Part shown: in pieces, positions 1 to 10,800 of the stretch | How the letters are laid out: each line of letters starts with the position of its first letter | How positions within the stretch are numbered: the first letter of the stretch is position 1 | Assembly: GCA_016858145.1 (NCBI GenBank) | Contig: JAEHOE010000028.1 | Coordinates: 1-64,000, forward strand | Source: Edaphochlamys debaryana | Lineage: Eukaryota; Chlorophyta; Chlorophyceae; Chlamydomonadales | Length of the DNA stretch: 64,000 nt | Direction: 5' to 3' | Made by a program: the position numbers and the translations under genes | The notes under the pieces: model-generated | Told to the model about the DNA's origin: nothing | What the model saw: only the letters and a program-made list of their open reading frames with translations | Databases searched by the model: none

Positions 1-1287
1 CCACGACGCCTCGCGTCTGAGTTGATCTTGGGCCTCGACTGGTTGCATGCCGTACGGGCCTGCATCGACCTAGATCAACACCTGCTGCACTACACCTCCT
101 CTCAGGAACAGCGCTGCCACGTCGAGCTCTGGAGCGAGAGCCACAGCCGCGCCTCCCGACCCGACATCTGCATGATGGGGGGCGATGGGGCGGCGGTACA
201 CGCCCTCACCACCGGGTTCGGCCCCGAGCCCGACGTGGAAACCGGTCCTCCCCCACCGGAGCCCGGGCCCCCGCGGGAGAGGGACCGGCGTCGCTTCCCC
301 TCGTCCGGCGATGAGCCTACAGTGGTGCAACGACCCCTGGAGCCTCCGCCGTACAGCGAGATCGAGCTTCTCACCCCCGCCGAGCACGTGGCGAGGGCAC
401 GTCTGTTCGCAGAACAAACAATTGCCCTGCGTGCCCAGAAGCACCCCGACGAGGAGCTGGCGCAACACCTAGCAGCCTGCGTCAACCCCAACTTAAGCCG
501 TGAGCAGTGGGAAAAAGCTTACGGCCTACTTTACAAGCACTTCGATTTGTTTGCACGCAACTCACTGGAGCTGGGCCGAACTACGTGGCAGTCCCTCACC
601 GTCGACACTGGCGACAGCCCTCCGATCTTCGTGCCCCCTCACCGTATGTCGTACCAAGACAGACAAGTGTGCAACGAGGCCATCCAAGAGCTCTTGCAAT
701 CCGGCATCATCGAGCCTGCGGAGAGCCCCTGGAGCAGCCCGGTTTTCGTGGTGCGCAACTCTTCAGGCAAGCCCCGCCTTGTGGTGGACCTGAGGCGTAT
801 CAATGCCGTACTACGACCCGTACGTTTCCCCATTGGGGTGTTGCGAGAGGTGCTGGACCGCGTCATTCCTCCTCCCGGAGAGCAGCGCTTCGCCAGCACC
901 CTCGACTGTCGCATGGGCTTCTACGCCATCCCCATCGATGACCCTGCAAGTCGGGACCGCGTGGCCTTCCACACCACCTCTGGGTGCTGGCGCTTCAAGC
1001 GCATGCCCATGGGACTAGCCTCTTCTCCAGCCATTTGGTGCCAGCTCATGCAAAAGGCGCTTGGCCCTGTGCTGCTGGGAGGCGTCTCCAGAGTGCCGGC
1101 ACCCAAGGAGGCACCCGCTCGTCTTGACACCACCGCTGATCCACACCCCTCCTCAGGTCCCTATCGCCGCCGCAACCCCAATGGTCCCGACAGCGCCCCC
1201 GCCTTCAAGGGACCCCGAGGACCGGTGCGTGACCACCTGGGTGGACGACAGCCTAGCCCCTCAGCAAGGACTTCGACACCCACCTGA
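1..1287 (+). pseudogene. Pol fragment: end of aspartic protease and N-terminal half of reverse transcriptase
   Basis: The frame is open from the first base. The motif ILGLDWL (about 25-45) is the C-terminal ILG block of a retroviral-type aspartic protease. A Pro-rich linker follows, then reverse transcriptase: YSEIELLTPAEH near 350, the substrate-binding block SPWSSPVFVVRN near 725-760, the VVDLRRIN block (781-804), the first catalytic Asp in STLDCRMGF (about 895-920) and the RFKRMPMGLASSPA block near 990-1030. After about 1080 the frame becomes a Pro/Ala-rich stretch with no reverse-transcriptase similarity, and the YxDD-type motif is not in this frame. The protein is thus broken after the palm's first half. 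The family is clear; which gypsy clade cannot be told from this piece. Confidence 0.82.
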
Positions 1288-2369
1288 GAGACCTGGAGCG
1301 GGTGTTTGACCTGCTTCGGCTGTCAGGGGTCAAGCTGTCAAGCACCAAGGGCCGCCTACTTCCAACGGCCAAACTACGGTGGCTCGGGTTCTCAATCGAT
1401 TTCGAGAAAGGAACCGCCACTATGGACCCAAGCACATGGCCACCATCTCCGCCTTCCCTGCCCCTCGTACCCGCCGGCACGTGGCGTCATGGCTTGTGCC
1501 TCACCTCCTTCTACCGTGGCCTGGATCTTCGAGTACAGCAAGAAGGCTGCACCCATGATCCGGCTCCTGCGGAAAGACGCGCGTGGGAGTGGGGCCCCGA
1601 GCAACAACGCAGCTTCGAGGAGCTGCGACGAGCCCTCACCTGTTGGCCCATCTTACGCAGTCCCACGTTCAAGGAAGGCATGCCGTTCACTTCTGGCCAC
1701 CGACTACTCAGCCGAGGCCATGTCCGCCATCCTTCAGCAACGGGACCCCAAGAACGGCAAGCTGTACGTGATCCAGTACGCTTCAAGGCGCTGCCTCCCC
1801 CACTGAGGCAAAGATGGCTTCAGGGGAGGGAGAGGTGCTGGCAGCGTGCTGGGCCATGCGACACTATCCGACCCTACCTGCTGAATGCTCCCGACCCCTT
1901 CATCCTGGTCAGCGACAGTCTATGCCTGCGCTACGTGATGGGGCCCGGAGCATCTGGACAAGAACCGCTGTCGTCCCGCCTCACACGCCTCGCCATCAAG
2001 ATGAGTCAGTTCCGGTTCAAGGTGGAGTTCTCGCCTGGATCCAAACACCGGAACGCGGACGGGCTAAGCCGCATGGCCGCTATGATGGGGGAGCACAACG
2101 ACGCCCCCCCCGACGGCCCATTACGCCTGGAGCCCCGCCGCCTGGCTCCGATTCCGACGGAGGACGTGTGGACCACGGAGATTTACAGCTCTCCCTTCGC
2201 CGTCACCCGCCTAGCGGCCGAGCTGTGGCCCACCACGGACGTGGAGGTTTACTCCGCCCTTGTGTGGCCCCAACCCGGGCAAGAGCGCGTGACTGAATAC
2301 CCAACCACACATCCACGGACTACACGCCGACCTGGCGGTATGGCTTTGGGACGTGGTATGGCTGCCTGA
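1227..2369 (+). pseudogene. Pol fragment: reverse transcriptase catalytic DD block, thumb, and RNase H in three frames
   Basis: A TTWVDDS motif (about 1230-1252) in frame 2 supplies the two catalytic aspartates of reverse transcriptase. The next block, VKLSSTKGRLL...LRWLGFSIDF (about 1330-1400), is in frame 3. RNase H is scattered: LLATDYSAEAMSAIL (about 1695-1740) in frame 1 carries the first catalytic Asp, EGEVLAACWAMRHY (about 1825-1865) in frame 2 the Glu, and LVSDSLCLRYVMG plus the SPGSKHRNADGLSRMA block (about 1905-2075) in frame 3 the later Asp residues. Each piece is well preserved, so the frameshifts look recent or partly due to sequencing error. About 150 bases between the two reverse-transcriptase blocks (1080-1230) have no counterpart in the family. 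Confidence 0.75.
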
Positions 2370-2425
2370 GCCACCACAGCCCCGCCGCAACCTCCGCCGC
2401 AGCCGATCGGTCCGTAAACGCCTTC

Positions 2426-3290
2426 ATGGTGGATGCTACACCCGTCACCGGCATCATTCCCCCCCGGCCACGCCGCGTGCGCTTCGCACCCAACGGAACA
2501 ACCCTTGCGCTCTCACCGTCGCAAGCAGCCGGGGAGAATGCTGACCTCAGTGGAGAGGTAGGGCCCCAGCGCCCCACCTGCGCCGCCGCTACCGCGTCCG
2601 CAGACCGCAGTCAACGACGGCGCGGACCGTCTGGGTCACAACCCAACCCTGGGCCCTTGACGGAAGCTACTGCGGCCCTGGCACTCTCGGACAGCGACAC
2701 CGTCACTCCCTCGGAGGCCACCTCTGACAGCGACTCCCCAGCCACCGAGGATCAACCCATGCCCCCTCCACACCTCAACAGCCCGCCTGAAGCCACCCTC
2801 CGCCTCTCCTCTCGCCCGCGACGCTTCAACTCCCTTCTGGCGGATTTCGAGGAGACCGAGCGAGTACGGCAGGTAGTTGAGGATGCGGATCCTGATCCAG
2901 GCTGACCTGCGTGGTGTGCATGAACCCAAGCCATGTCACAACATGCTGATCTGCGATGCCACCGGCTGCGATAAGGGCTGGCACACTACCTGCCTCCGTC
3001 CCCCTCTTCCCCGTGTACCCCCAGGCACATGGCAATGCCCAATGCATGCAGGAGATTTGGCCTGCGCGTTACAAGGACGTTGCCCGTCGCCTCGCCAACG
3101 ACCCTGCGGACTCGCCCATGGACCTGGTCTCCACGGACAGCGAGGCAGACGGAGCCGCCCAGCCCCAACCGCCAACGGAGCCGGCCGCATCACAGCCGCC
3201 CATCGAGTACGACTCCTCCGACCTCAGGCAATTCTCCTCTGACGAGGCAGAAGAGCTAGACGAGCGAGACGACATTAATCAACGGGCGGC
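2426..3290 (+). pseudogene. Linker with a PHD-finger-like zinc domain inside the retrotransposon
   Basis: Downstream of RNase H is a Ser/Thr/Pro/Asp-rich linker (2426-2905, frame 2), then at about 2905-3050 a Cys/His cluster. CVVC is read in frame 2 at 2909-2920, and ICDATGCDKGWHTTC, RPPLPRVPPGTW and CPMH follow in frame 3. The spacing C-x2-C ... C-x4-C-x4-H-x2-C ... W-x-C-x2-H and the phrase GWH..CL.PPL..VP.G.W.CP are characteristic of PHD fingers, which in host proteins read histone H3 tails. The first Cys pair and the rest are in different frames, so this copy is broken. An acidic Ser/Asp-rich stretch follows up to about 3290. That the domain guides integration to chromatin is inference. 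Confidence 0.6.
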
Positions 3291-3302
3291 GGGCAACGCC
3301 CC

Positions 3303-3725
3303 GTGTGGGAAGACACCGCCCTCATCAACTTCCTACGTACCGAACGACTCATCGTGGACCCCTCAACGCTTCGTGCCTCCGACCCCTTGACTATTGCCGA
3401 AGAAGTCCGGCGTGTCAAGGCCCGCAGCGCCCTCTACGCCTATCAGGAGGGCAAACTGTACCGCTTGCCCACCGACCCGACACAAGCACCCCGTGTCGTG
3501 CCCCCTCCAGGCGAACGAGAGCTGCTGACCCGTCAACTTCATGAGTCCGGCTCCCGACCCTCGGTCAAGGAGTCTGAAAAGGACCCAGACTACACCCCTG
3601 AGCGATCCGACACCTCCGATGACGAGCCTCCCGAGCAGCTGGAGCGATCTCCAAGCAACAGCCCTTCGCCAAGGAGCCGTCACAACCCAAGCGCCCCGCA
3701 AGCGTGTGGCAGGACGAGCCAGTGA
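3303..3725 (+). pseudogene. First copy of a duplicated pre-integrase module, without the zinc finger
   Basis: This 140-residue reading frame starts VWEDTALINFLRTERL and runs through DPLTIAEEVRRVKARS, YAYQEGKLYRL and RVVPPPGERELLTRQLHESG. The same pattern occurs just downstream at 3704-3945: WQDEPVIEYVKTGKL, DPLKLSREVQRVRKRA, Y-S-W, RVVPPPDQCLRITQELHALG. In the downstream copy the module leads straight into the integrase H2C2 zinc finger; in this upstream copy the similarity stops at the first His and is replaced by an acidic Ser/Pro-rich tail ending at 3725. It therefore looks like a tandem duplication of the region that normally sits before the integrase. Whether the upstream copy has a role is unknown. 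Confidence 0.6.
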
Positions 3726-5761
3726 TCGAATACGTCAAGACAGGCAAGCTCAAGGTGTCGTACGAGCTGCTCGACGAACGCGACCCCCTCAAGCTATCCA
3801 GGGAAGTGCAAAGGGTACGAAAACGAGCCAAGCACTACTCCTGGGACGCCAATCAACAACAACTGATGCGTCACAGCAAGGGAGGGCCGCGAGTGGTGCC
3901 ACCACCCGACCAGTGCCTGCGCATTACCCAAGAGCTACATGCCCTCGGACACCTGGGGGTCGACAAGACCCTCAGCCTCGTGGCATCACGCTATTGGTTC
4001 GAGCGCATGCGCCCCATCTGCAGAGAGGTCGTGGCGGCATGCACCGATTGCAACGCCCAGCGTCAACTGCTCCTTCGCCGCACTGTGCTGCGCCCCTTGC
4101 CCAACTCCCCCTTCAACTACCGTCTACATGCGGACCTACAAGGCAAATTTCGGCGCACCCCCAGCGGCAACGTCTACTTGTTGGTAATCATCGACGCCTT
4201 CACCAAGTGGCCTGAGGCCATCCCCATTCCCAACAAGCAGCCAACCACCGTGTTCCGTGCCCTGCACGACACGTGGTTTGCCCGTTACGGCGTGCCCACG
4301 GAGATGGTAACTGACCGCGGCATGGAATTCGCCGGCGCCTTCCACTCTGGACTACGCACCTACCACATCACCCATCGCCGCACAGCCGCCTACGCCCCTC
4401 AGGGCAACGGTCTGGTCGAAAACATGGGCGGCACCATAGTCAACCAGCTACGCACCCTGGCCGCCTCGGAGGATCGATGGGATGAGGTATGCCAGCGAGC
4501 GCTTTGGGCCTATCGTGCAGCTATCCACCACTCCACCCGCGTGTCTCCCGCCCTGGCCATGTTCGGGCGAGAGCTGCGCCTCCGTGGCGACCTCCCCGAG
4601 CCGCCAACTGAGGCTCCCGACATCCACCCCGAGGAGATCGCCATCGACTGGCGGCCCGAGGACTTCGACAACCTGAGAGCCAGGAAGGAGGCGATGGACA
4701 CCACCGCCGAGGTCATCTTCACCAATAACGACAAGGCCAAGGCTAGGCAGAAGGCGAAGTACGAGGCTAGGTATCATCAAACCAAGGGGCGAAGCAAGGC
4801 GCTAAAGGCCGGCGGACGACGTGAACCGGCCCGAGCTGACGTGGAAGACCGTGAAGAGCCAACCCCAATGGCAGAGGACAAGCCAGCGGAGGCTCCTACT
4901 ACGGCGACGTCCAGCCCACTCTGCTTCAACCCCCTGGTCCCACCTGGTGAGCCTCCCGTGCAGCCCCCTGGCGCTACGTCCAGCGCCCCGCCAACGGCGC
5001 CACCAACGCAGGCGCCCCCGTCCAACAAGGCCGCTAGCCCAGCACCGCCGCCTGCTCCCTTGACACCGGCACCTGAGGCCAGCGGGAACGGGACATGGAC
5101 AGTCAAACGACGAGCAACTGCCTGGTCTGCCCCCTCTGCAACCTGGCGAGTTCTGCTACATGCGCAAGGAGAAACGTCGCAAGATGCAGAAGAAGGTGGA
5201 GGGCCCCTACAAGTACTGCTACTACACCCCTCAAGGCAGTTACGCGGTGGTGGAGGGGGCCGACGGCAAGCGTTTCGCCGTGGCCACCCACCGCCTCCTC
5301 GTCAACCCCTCACATGCCAAGGGCGCCAAGCGCAGCGCGCTCCCGGCTACAGCTACCCCACCGTTTACCTCACCGACAGTGCTGGAGCAAGCTGGCGCAG
5401 CTGCCCCAAGGAAGGCCGCAACAGCAAAGGTGAAGCCCGCGATGGCGCCAACGCCCGAGGTGCTCCCCTCCGCTGTCGCGCAAGGCTCCAGCCAGGCAGC
5501 AACGACAGCTCAGGCTCCCCCTCCACGGCCGCGGAGCGCCCTCAAGCGCCACAAGCGGCCGCACAAACTTCCCGCAGGCGACGAATCGCCGGGGATGGAG
5601 GAAGCCTAAGCCGGCCTGCAGGGAATGAGGCGAGGCTCATTCCCGTGAGCTTGCACCGCCAGAGATCCGCGGAAGGCCTAGCGGGCCGACGCCGCGAGGT
5701 CAAGGCGAACGCAAGCGCCGGAGAACAAGCGTCCCAGCAGATCTGGTTCTGCTGTAAGTAA
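3704..5761 (+). CDS. Integrase of the Ty3/gypsy element
   Basis: The 685-residue open frame contains the zinc finger H-x3-H ... C-x2-C (HALGH about 3938-3952, CTDC about 4042-4053) and the retroviral integrase core. The catalytic triad is D in LHADLQG (about 4127), D in VTDRGMEF (about 4312) and E in GLVENMGG (about 4417), with 34 residues between the second D and the E. The core ends near 4610 with MFGRELRLRGDLPEPP. Beyond about 4800 this frame is only Pro/Ala/Thr-rich; the true C-terminal SH3-like block (QPGEFCYMRKEKR, KVEGPYKYCYY, GKRFAVATHRLLVNP, about 5130-5330) is in frame 3, so a frameshift separates it from the core. I saw no chromodomain. The core is the best preserved part of this element. 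Confidence 0.82.
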   Translation: MWQDEPVIEYVKTGKLKVSYELLDERDPLKLSREVQRVRKRAKHYSWDANQQQLMRHSKGGPRVVPPPDQCLRITQELHALGHLGVDKTLSLVASRYWFERMRPICREVVAACTDCNAQRQLLLRRTVLRPLPNSPFNYRLHADLQGKFRRTPSGNVYLLVIIDAFTKWPEAIPIPNKQPTTVFRALHDTWFARYGVPTEMVTDRGMEFAGAFHSGLRTYHITHRRTAAYAPQGNGLVENMGGTIVNQLRTLAASEDRWDEVCQRALWAYRAAIHHSTRVSPALAMFGRELRLRGDLPEPPTEAPDIHPEEIAIDWRPEDFDNLRARKEAMDTTAEVIFTNNDKAKARQKAKYEARYHQTKGRSKALKAGGRREPARADVEDREEPTPMAEDKPAEAPTTATSSPLCFNPLVPPGEPPVQPPGATSSAPPTAPPTQAPPSNKAASPAPPPAPLTPAPEASGNGTWTVKRRATAWSAPSATWRVLLHAQGETSQDAEEGGGPLQVLLLHPSRQLRGGGGGRRQAFRRGHPPPPRQPLTCQGRQAQRAPGYSYPTVYLTDSAGASWRSCPKEGRNSKGEARDGANARGAPLRCRARLQPGSNDSSGSPSTAAERPQAPQAAAQTSRRRRIAGDGGSLSRPAGNEARLIPVSLHRQRSAEGLAGRRREVKANASAGEQASQQIWFCCK

Positions 5762-7396
5762 GGTTATCGAGTTGCATGCTTAAGAGGCGAGGCCGGGTCG
5801 GCCGGCTGCCACCTAGGTGTTGCAAGCGCTGCAAGCGACTATACCAACACGGCCAAGACGACTACAACGACGCGTAACAAGTAAAGACTACCCTGGTGTG
5901 TACTGAGCGGGGCAGTTTGACCCTAACGAAGCAGGGCAGCTGAGCCAGGATAAGGTCGCCATGCGACCATGCACCTTGCAAAAACGGCCCCCCTTCTCCA
6001 GTTCAGACGGAGCTCTGAATATACTACACACCATCCTACCGTAAGGAGCCTATCCTCAAGCAGCCGCGACTTCCTCTCAACTGGCGCGCGCAGTCGAACC
6101 GGGGACGCGTCCGAATCCGCCTGGATACGCTTCGCCAACTCGCCATGTCGAGGAATAGCATACGACGAGGCCCGCTAGCTAGAGGGACCCGAGACGCCAC
6201 GGAGCCGCTCGACACCGTCACCCCCCTGCCCCCTACTGGTGCCATCATTACCGAAGGACTGGACCACGGCAGTCAACGGCCGTCATGCGGGTGAGACGGG
6301 AGCGGGCTCCAGCGCGCCTCCGCATCGCCTGTCGACCGAAGCTCGGCGATGCGCATCGCTGCTCGTGCAAGGGACCGGAGAAACCATCCTTCCGCGCGTT
6401 AACTGCCAGAGCGAATCAGCAGATTGAGCTCGGCCCTGCGAACCAATCCGGGGCCGCGGCCGCGCCGGGCTAATTTAAGACCGGCGACTGCCCCGTTTTG
6501 GTTAACAGGAAAAACAGCAACGCGCCCTCAGAGGCGCACAAAGGCAACCAGCACCCCCTTGAACGTGGACATAGCGGTCCACCAGGCAACACCGGCAAAA
6601 ACGTCAACCTCCACCGCCCGCGCCCTCGCCGGTAAGTCGCGCCCTGGGATCGCTAGCCCTGCTGAATGCCCTTCTTGCTGACTGGCTCAGCCGGGTTACG
6701 GTCGGGGTTGCGACCGCGCGCGCGCGCCGTAGTCGATGAGGCATGGCAATTCCGCAAGTCGGGGTCACTCCGCGTCCCACGATGGCCCGGCTCGGCCTGA
6801 ACTCAGCCTGCTGAGCCCCTGCCAAGGCCGACGTGCCGATGCTGACCGCTATTGCCTTCGCCGCCCTTCGTCGCCACCTCAGGACGGTTGGTAAAAGCCA
6901 TCGCCAAGGAGCTAACACCGTCGTCGAGCCAAGCCGTCAGCACCGTCAAGGTCTACCGGCGTCAGAACGCAGTCTTCTGCCTGCGGCCAGCCCACGTGCT
7001 CTCCCCTCAAGTGAGTAGTGGGGAAGGGCGGCGTACTCGAGCTGCCGCAGCAAGGCCCTGCGGGTTTTCCCCAACAGCAGCCTTGGACTGCAGATGACCG
7101 GCTGCGCCCTCATCGACCGTGTTTCGTCACCTCCTCCTCACCGCCTTCCGCCGCTTCCCCCTGTTGTGCCGCCTGCCAACAGACGCGAAGCGTGCTCAAG
7201 ACCTTCGTCGCCAAGTCTTCATATCGTGTCCCCAAGACCAATGTGAGTGACTGGAGTTACGCTAAGGGCAAGAAGGGACCCACGAGCGTCCTGGCCGGGC
7301 CCGGTTGCGTTGCATGCATGCAACACCGACCGATGCCGACCTTGACCGTGCGGCCAGCCCAGCGAGCCTTGGTCTCGGCCGTCCTGCTGGGGAACC
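5762..7396 (+). other. Non-coding, repeat-like stretch between the integrase and an orphan Gag-like ORF
   Basis: No gene could be supported here. Codon use in the short open frames is unstructured. The segment may contain the 3' LTR of the upstream element and the leader of the next one. I compared it by eye with 9200-12000 and with itself and found no pair of long direct repeats that would define LTRs. Confidence 0.4.
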
Positions 7397-9203
7397 ATGT
7401 CGGGACCCTACCACGCGTACCCATCAGCCATGCTCCAGCCAAGCGACCTCCCCGTTCCGGCCGCCCTTTCCCCTTGGCCGCCTCAGGCTCTACTCCCAGA
7501 GCGCCTCCGGCATCGGCAGCAAGGGCGTGGCGCCGCGCGCAGCGCGCCTCCCGTCCTGTACCAGCAGCCGAAGCCGAGCGTCCCGCCTGGTGATCCGCTC
7601 CGGCTCGGGCAACCTGCTTAACGACCCCCAGACCGAGGCCCCGCGAGACCCCACGTTCAACCCGTACATGATCCGCCTCCAGAACAACCTCCCCCGCCTC
7701 AACCTGTACGACTCGCCCTGTGAGTCCCCTCACTACCGAGCCCCCGAGGTCAGCCGCATCCCTTCGAATCGACCACGGTCCCGCCAGGACGACCAGGGCC
7801 CCCAGCAGTTCGTCATCATGCCGGCCGTCCGCGTCACCATCGAGGCGCCTGGAATGTACATGAAACCGCGCCCATCGCCTGTCGCCGGTCCCAGCTACCC
7901 GCGCCGGGACGTCATGAGCAAGGGCGAGCTGGACCAGATGATGAGCGAGGCCACCATGCAGGCCCTGCTGGACTCCACCTCCGGCCCCGTCGTCGCGGGC
8001 CCGGTACAGCCGCCTCCCGCCTCGCCCCGGGACCTGGACCACCGCCAGGCGGTGCCCAGCCCCACGGGCGCGGGCAGGGTCGCGCGCTGGGACCAGATGT
8101 CCGAGTCCAGCAGCGACTCTGACCCCGAGGAGAGCCGCATGCGGGTGAGCTCGCCCACCTCCGTGCTGCGCCCCACGCCCAGCCAGGTGCCGTGGAGCGA
8201 CGTATCGCCCGCCCTGCAGTTCCTCCGCAACTCGCCGACCGACTGGCGCCGGCAGGAGGGCGAGCCCGTCCGCTTCCGCCACGTACACGCGCTCGGCGAC
8301 CGCCATCCCGCCTGGGTGCGCTTCCCGGGGTGGGTACCGCGCCGCTGTGGGACGGGCCGTGTTGCACCGTTCACGCTCAGTCGTCTTCTTCTATCAACAA
8401 TGCTACGTCAACCCTCTCTCTCTTCATCACTGACCTTCCGCCTCTCGCCGCTGCCCCGCCCACCACAGGAGGGCCAACCCGCGGTGGGCGCCCCGGGCCC
8501 GCTACTTCTAAGTGCAGCGCCCCAAGAGCCCTCCGCTGAGCCCTCCCCGGCCGCCGCTCAAGAACTGCTGTTCGACTTCTTCGGCAGCATCGATTGCCCC
8601 GACTACACCTTCTGGTGCCGACAACCCTTCCTCGTCGACCCCAAGATCGTGGCCGCCGCGGGCACCCCCTACGGCTTTGGCCTGGCGGCGTCCTTCTGCA
8701 TCCAGATGGCTGCCGCCTGGACCAAGACACGGGACGAGCTGCACGGTGAGCTGGATGCATCCAACCAGGTGCACCTGCAAGACCGCAGCGCCATTGAGCG
8801 GCTAGAGCGGGCGGTTCAGGAGGCGGAGAGCGCGAAGGCCCAGATCTGGGAGATTAACTTGGAGCAACTACGGGACAGGACTAGCAGCTTAAATGCGGCC
8901 GTACGCCAGCGCGATACGGCACAGGCCGAGGTGACCGTGCTGCGGCAGAACATAGGCGCCATTGCCTATGAGCTGGCCCTGCGCGAGCACGCCGAGGCCG
9001 AGCTGCGGGCGGAAATCCTGGCCCTGCGCCTGCAACTGTCTGACACCACCTCCGAGCTGGGCGCTTGCCAGGCCCGGGAGGAGGCGTCATCGGCGGCGCT
9101 AGCCCTGGCGTTTGAGGAGCGCAGCGCACTTGCGGAGCAGCTCGCCAACCTTGAAATGGCGGCAGCAGCCGCACTGCACTCGCCCTCGGCAGGGTCAGAG
9201 TAA
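7397..9203 (+). CDS. Orphan Gag-like protein with C-terminal coiled coil, probably retroelement-derived
   Basis: A start at 7397 (frame 2) reads a Pro/Gln-rich head (MSGPYHAYPSAML...) to a stop near 7620; the sensible reading then continues in frame 3 from about 7610 (DPQTEAPRDPTFNPYMIRLQ) to the stop at 9201-9203, so one frameshift is needed. The middle is Ser/Pro-rich with an acidic SSSDSDPEES patch. Residues after the LLFDFFGSIDCPDYTFW block (about 8570) form a long Ala/Glu/Leu-rich heptad region typical of a coiled coil, ending at the stop. Bases 8334-8468 read like an intron (GT...AG, pyrimidine-rich, 135 nt) but are also open in frame. No protease, polymerase or zinc knuckle is nearby. 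I do not recognise the family; Gag of a non-autonomous element is an inference from composition and setting. Confidence 0.45.
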
Positions 9204-10780
9204 TAAATTGTCGGGCATGCATGGAAGCATTGTGGCCTATACCCGTCGGTTATATCTCTGTGTTTGAGCTTGTGAGCATGGAGCATCCCTCGTGGGGCAT
9301 GTGTCTATACAAGCATCAAGCAAGCCTATTGGTTGAGCACCTAGCCTGGCATGTTTCTGTCTCCCGCTGTCGGACTGACCGATCACTCCTGCGCAGCATC
9401 ACGCGCGGTTTGTGCATCCCTCAGTGCTGAGGTGTGGACGTACAGACTGCATCCGTGCTGTGTGTTTCAACCCCCATAAAAAGGTTTTTCGGCATCACCC
9501 CTCCCCGTGGTTTCGGGTCTTCGATTTCAAGACGGGCGGCCCCGCCGGTGGCCGCTCCCCCGTCGTTTTGTGGAGTAGGATCGCCTGGTTAAAGCTACCG
9601 GTCCGGAGTCCTTGGTCCTAGCGCAAGGGGCTATACGCTTCCTTGGTAGGATCGGGCATAGCTATGCTGCGCAGGGGACGACCGACCCCAAGCGAGTATG
9701 GCACCCGGTTGCGTGGCGTGGCGAACTGGCTTCCCGACCTAAATGCGTGGACTTGGAGGAGAGTGCCAGGAGGGTTAGTGTCTGGCCGGCAGGCCGGCAC
9801 GCGCAAGGCGCTAGCCCCTGTACACTATTGCGCAAGCATGCTGGAGCTTATGTCAGTCATCGCGAGGCCGGGAGCCGGCTCGCGTAGGATGATTCGTGGA
9901 GCATTGCGTCTTCCCTGGCTCCTTCGTCTGGAGCCTCGGACCGTTTCCTGTGTGTGTTCAAGGTATTCTTCGCTGCTGTGGACGGCCGAGCGCTGCAAGC
10001 GCGAGGCCGCGGCCCGGAGGCCGACGGATGGCTGGCGCCCCCGCCAATCCGCCCGCAGCTTAGCTTCTCCGTTCAGTGTGATTCATAATTGGAGTGGGAG
10101 CAACGCCCGAGCGTGCCCCCGGTGGGAGGAAGCGGCCATGCAAGGAGCCCTCCACTGGCAACGGTGGGCTCTCCCGCAAGAACCGCCCTCTCCTTGTGCA
10201 GTCTGCGCGACAATCACGGCAGTGTGCTGTTTGGGTTCTTAGTGGAGTAAGCGGAAGAGCGGTCCGCCCTCCAAACCTGAATTGCGGACGCCAGGACGTG
10301 CTTTAGAGCGTGAGCACGAAGTATTAGGACTACTGCGTGTGTTCTGTGGGTTCTGTGTGTGTCTAGGCCGCCCCTCGAGTGCAGAAGACGGCCTGACGCG
10401 AGCTGCGCGTTCAAAGGAGGACGGGCCGTCGAGACCCTCGCCCCTAGACCTGCTACTGCGTTGGTTTGTGCTATTCCCGCGTTGTTGCCCGCTGGGTATG
10501 CCGGTGCAGTGCAGGGGGTAGGGTCCGGCGCGGCGCAATGGGCGCACCGGATTGTGGGGCCGTACCCTGGCGCCCCAAACCTGCCCCGACACCAGGAGCT
10601 GTGTGTTGTTGAGTTAGGGCTAGCGCTATTGCTGCAGTGAGCTAGGTTAGGAGCGGTGTGGTGCCTCGTAGGCGCGGCGAGGCGAAAGGCACGCGGCCCG
10701 GCCTGTACGGCGGGCCGCGGGCCCGAGCCCTTTATATTCCGCGTGGTTGCGCGCTTTTGAAACCGGAATTAAAATAGAAA

Positions 10781-10800
10781 AAGGAGGATAGCGCCTCCTT
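10781..10800. other. Perfect 7-bp stem, 6-nt loop hairpin
   Basis: AAGGAGG and CCTCCTT flank the loop ATAGCG, directly after an A-rich run. It has the shape of a small terminator or RNA hairpin, but no transcript is known to end here, so a function is not claimed. Confidence 0.3.

Larger units (their letters stand above)
1..5760 (+). mobile_element. Ty3/gypsy-type LTR retrotransposon, 5'-truncated by the window and decayed
   Basis: The order protease end, reverse transcriptase, RNase H, H2C2 zinc finger, integrase core and integrase C-terminal domain is that of a Ty3/gypsy pol. The left end (Gag, most of protease, 5' LTR) lies outside the window. Reading the conserved blocks in order needs several frame changes: reverse transcriptase in frame 1, its catalytic Asp-Asp pair in frame 2, the next block in frame 3, RNase H pieces in frames 1, 2 and 3, and the integrase C-terminal domain out of frame with the integrase core. 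The copy is therefore probably dead as a protein-coding element, though the integrase core is intact. I could not find a convincing 3' LTR or poly-purine tract, so the right boundary is taken from the end of the last coding block and is uncertain. Confidence 0.85.

Noticed and set aside
6080..6125. tRNA-like string (GTTCGACT on the complement, like a T-loop)
   Set aside because: The flanking bases do not form a T-arm stem and no acceptor or anticodon arms can be drawn.
8334..8468. Definite intron in the Gag-like ORF
   Set aside because: It has GT-AG ends and a pyrimidine tract, but it is 135 nt (45 codons) and open in frame, so read-through cannot be excluded.
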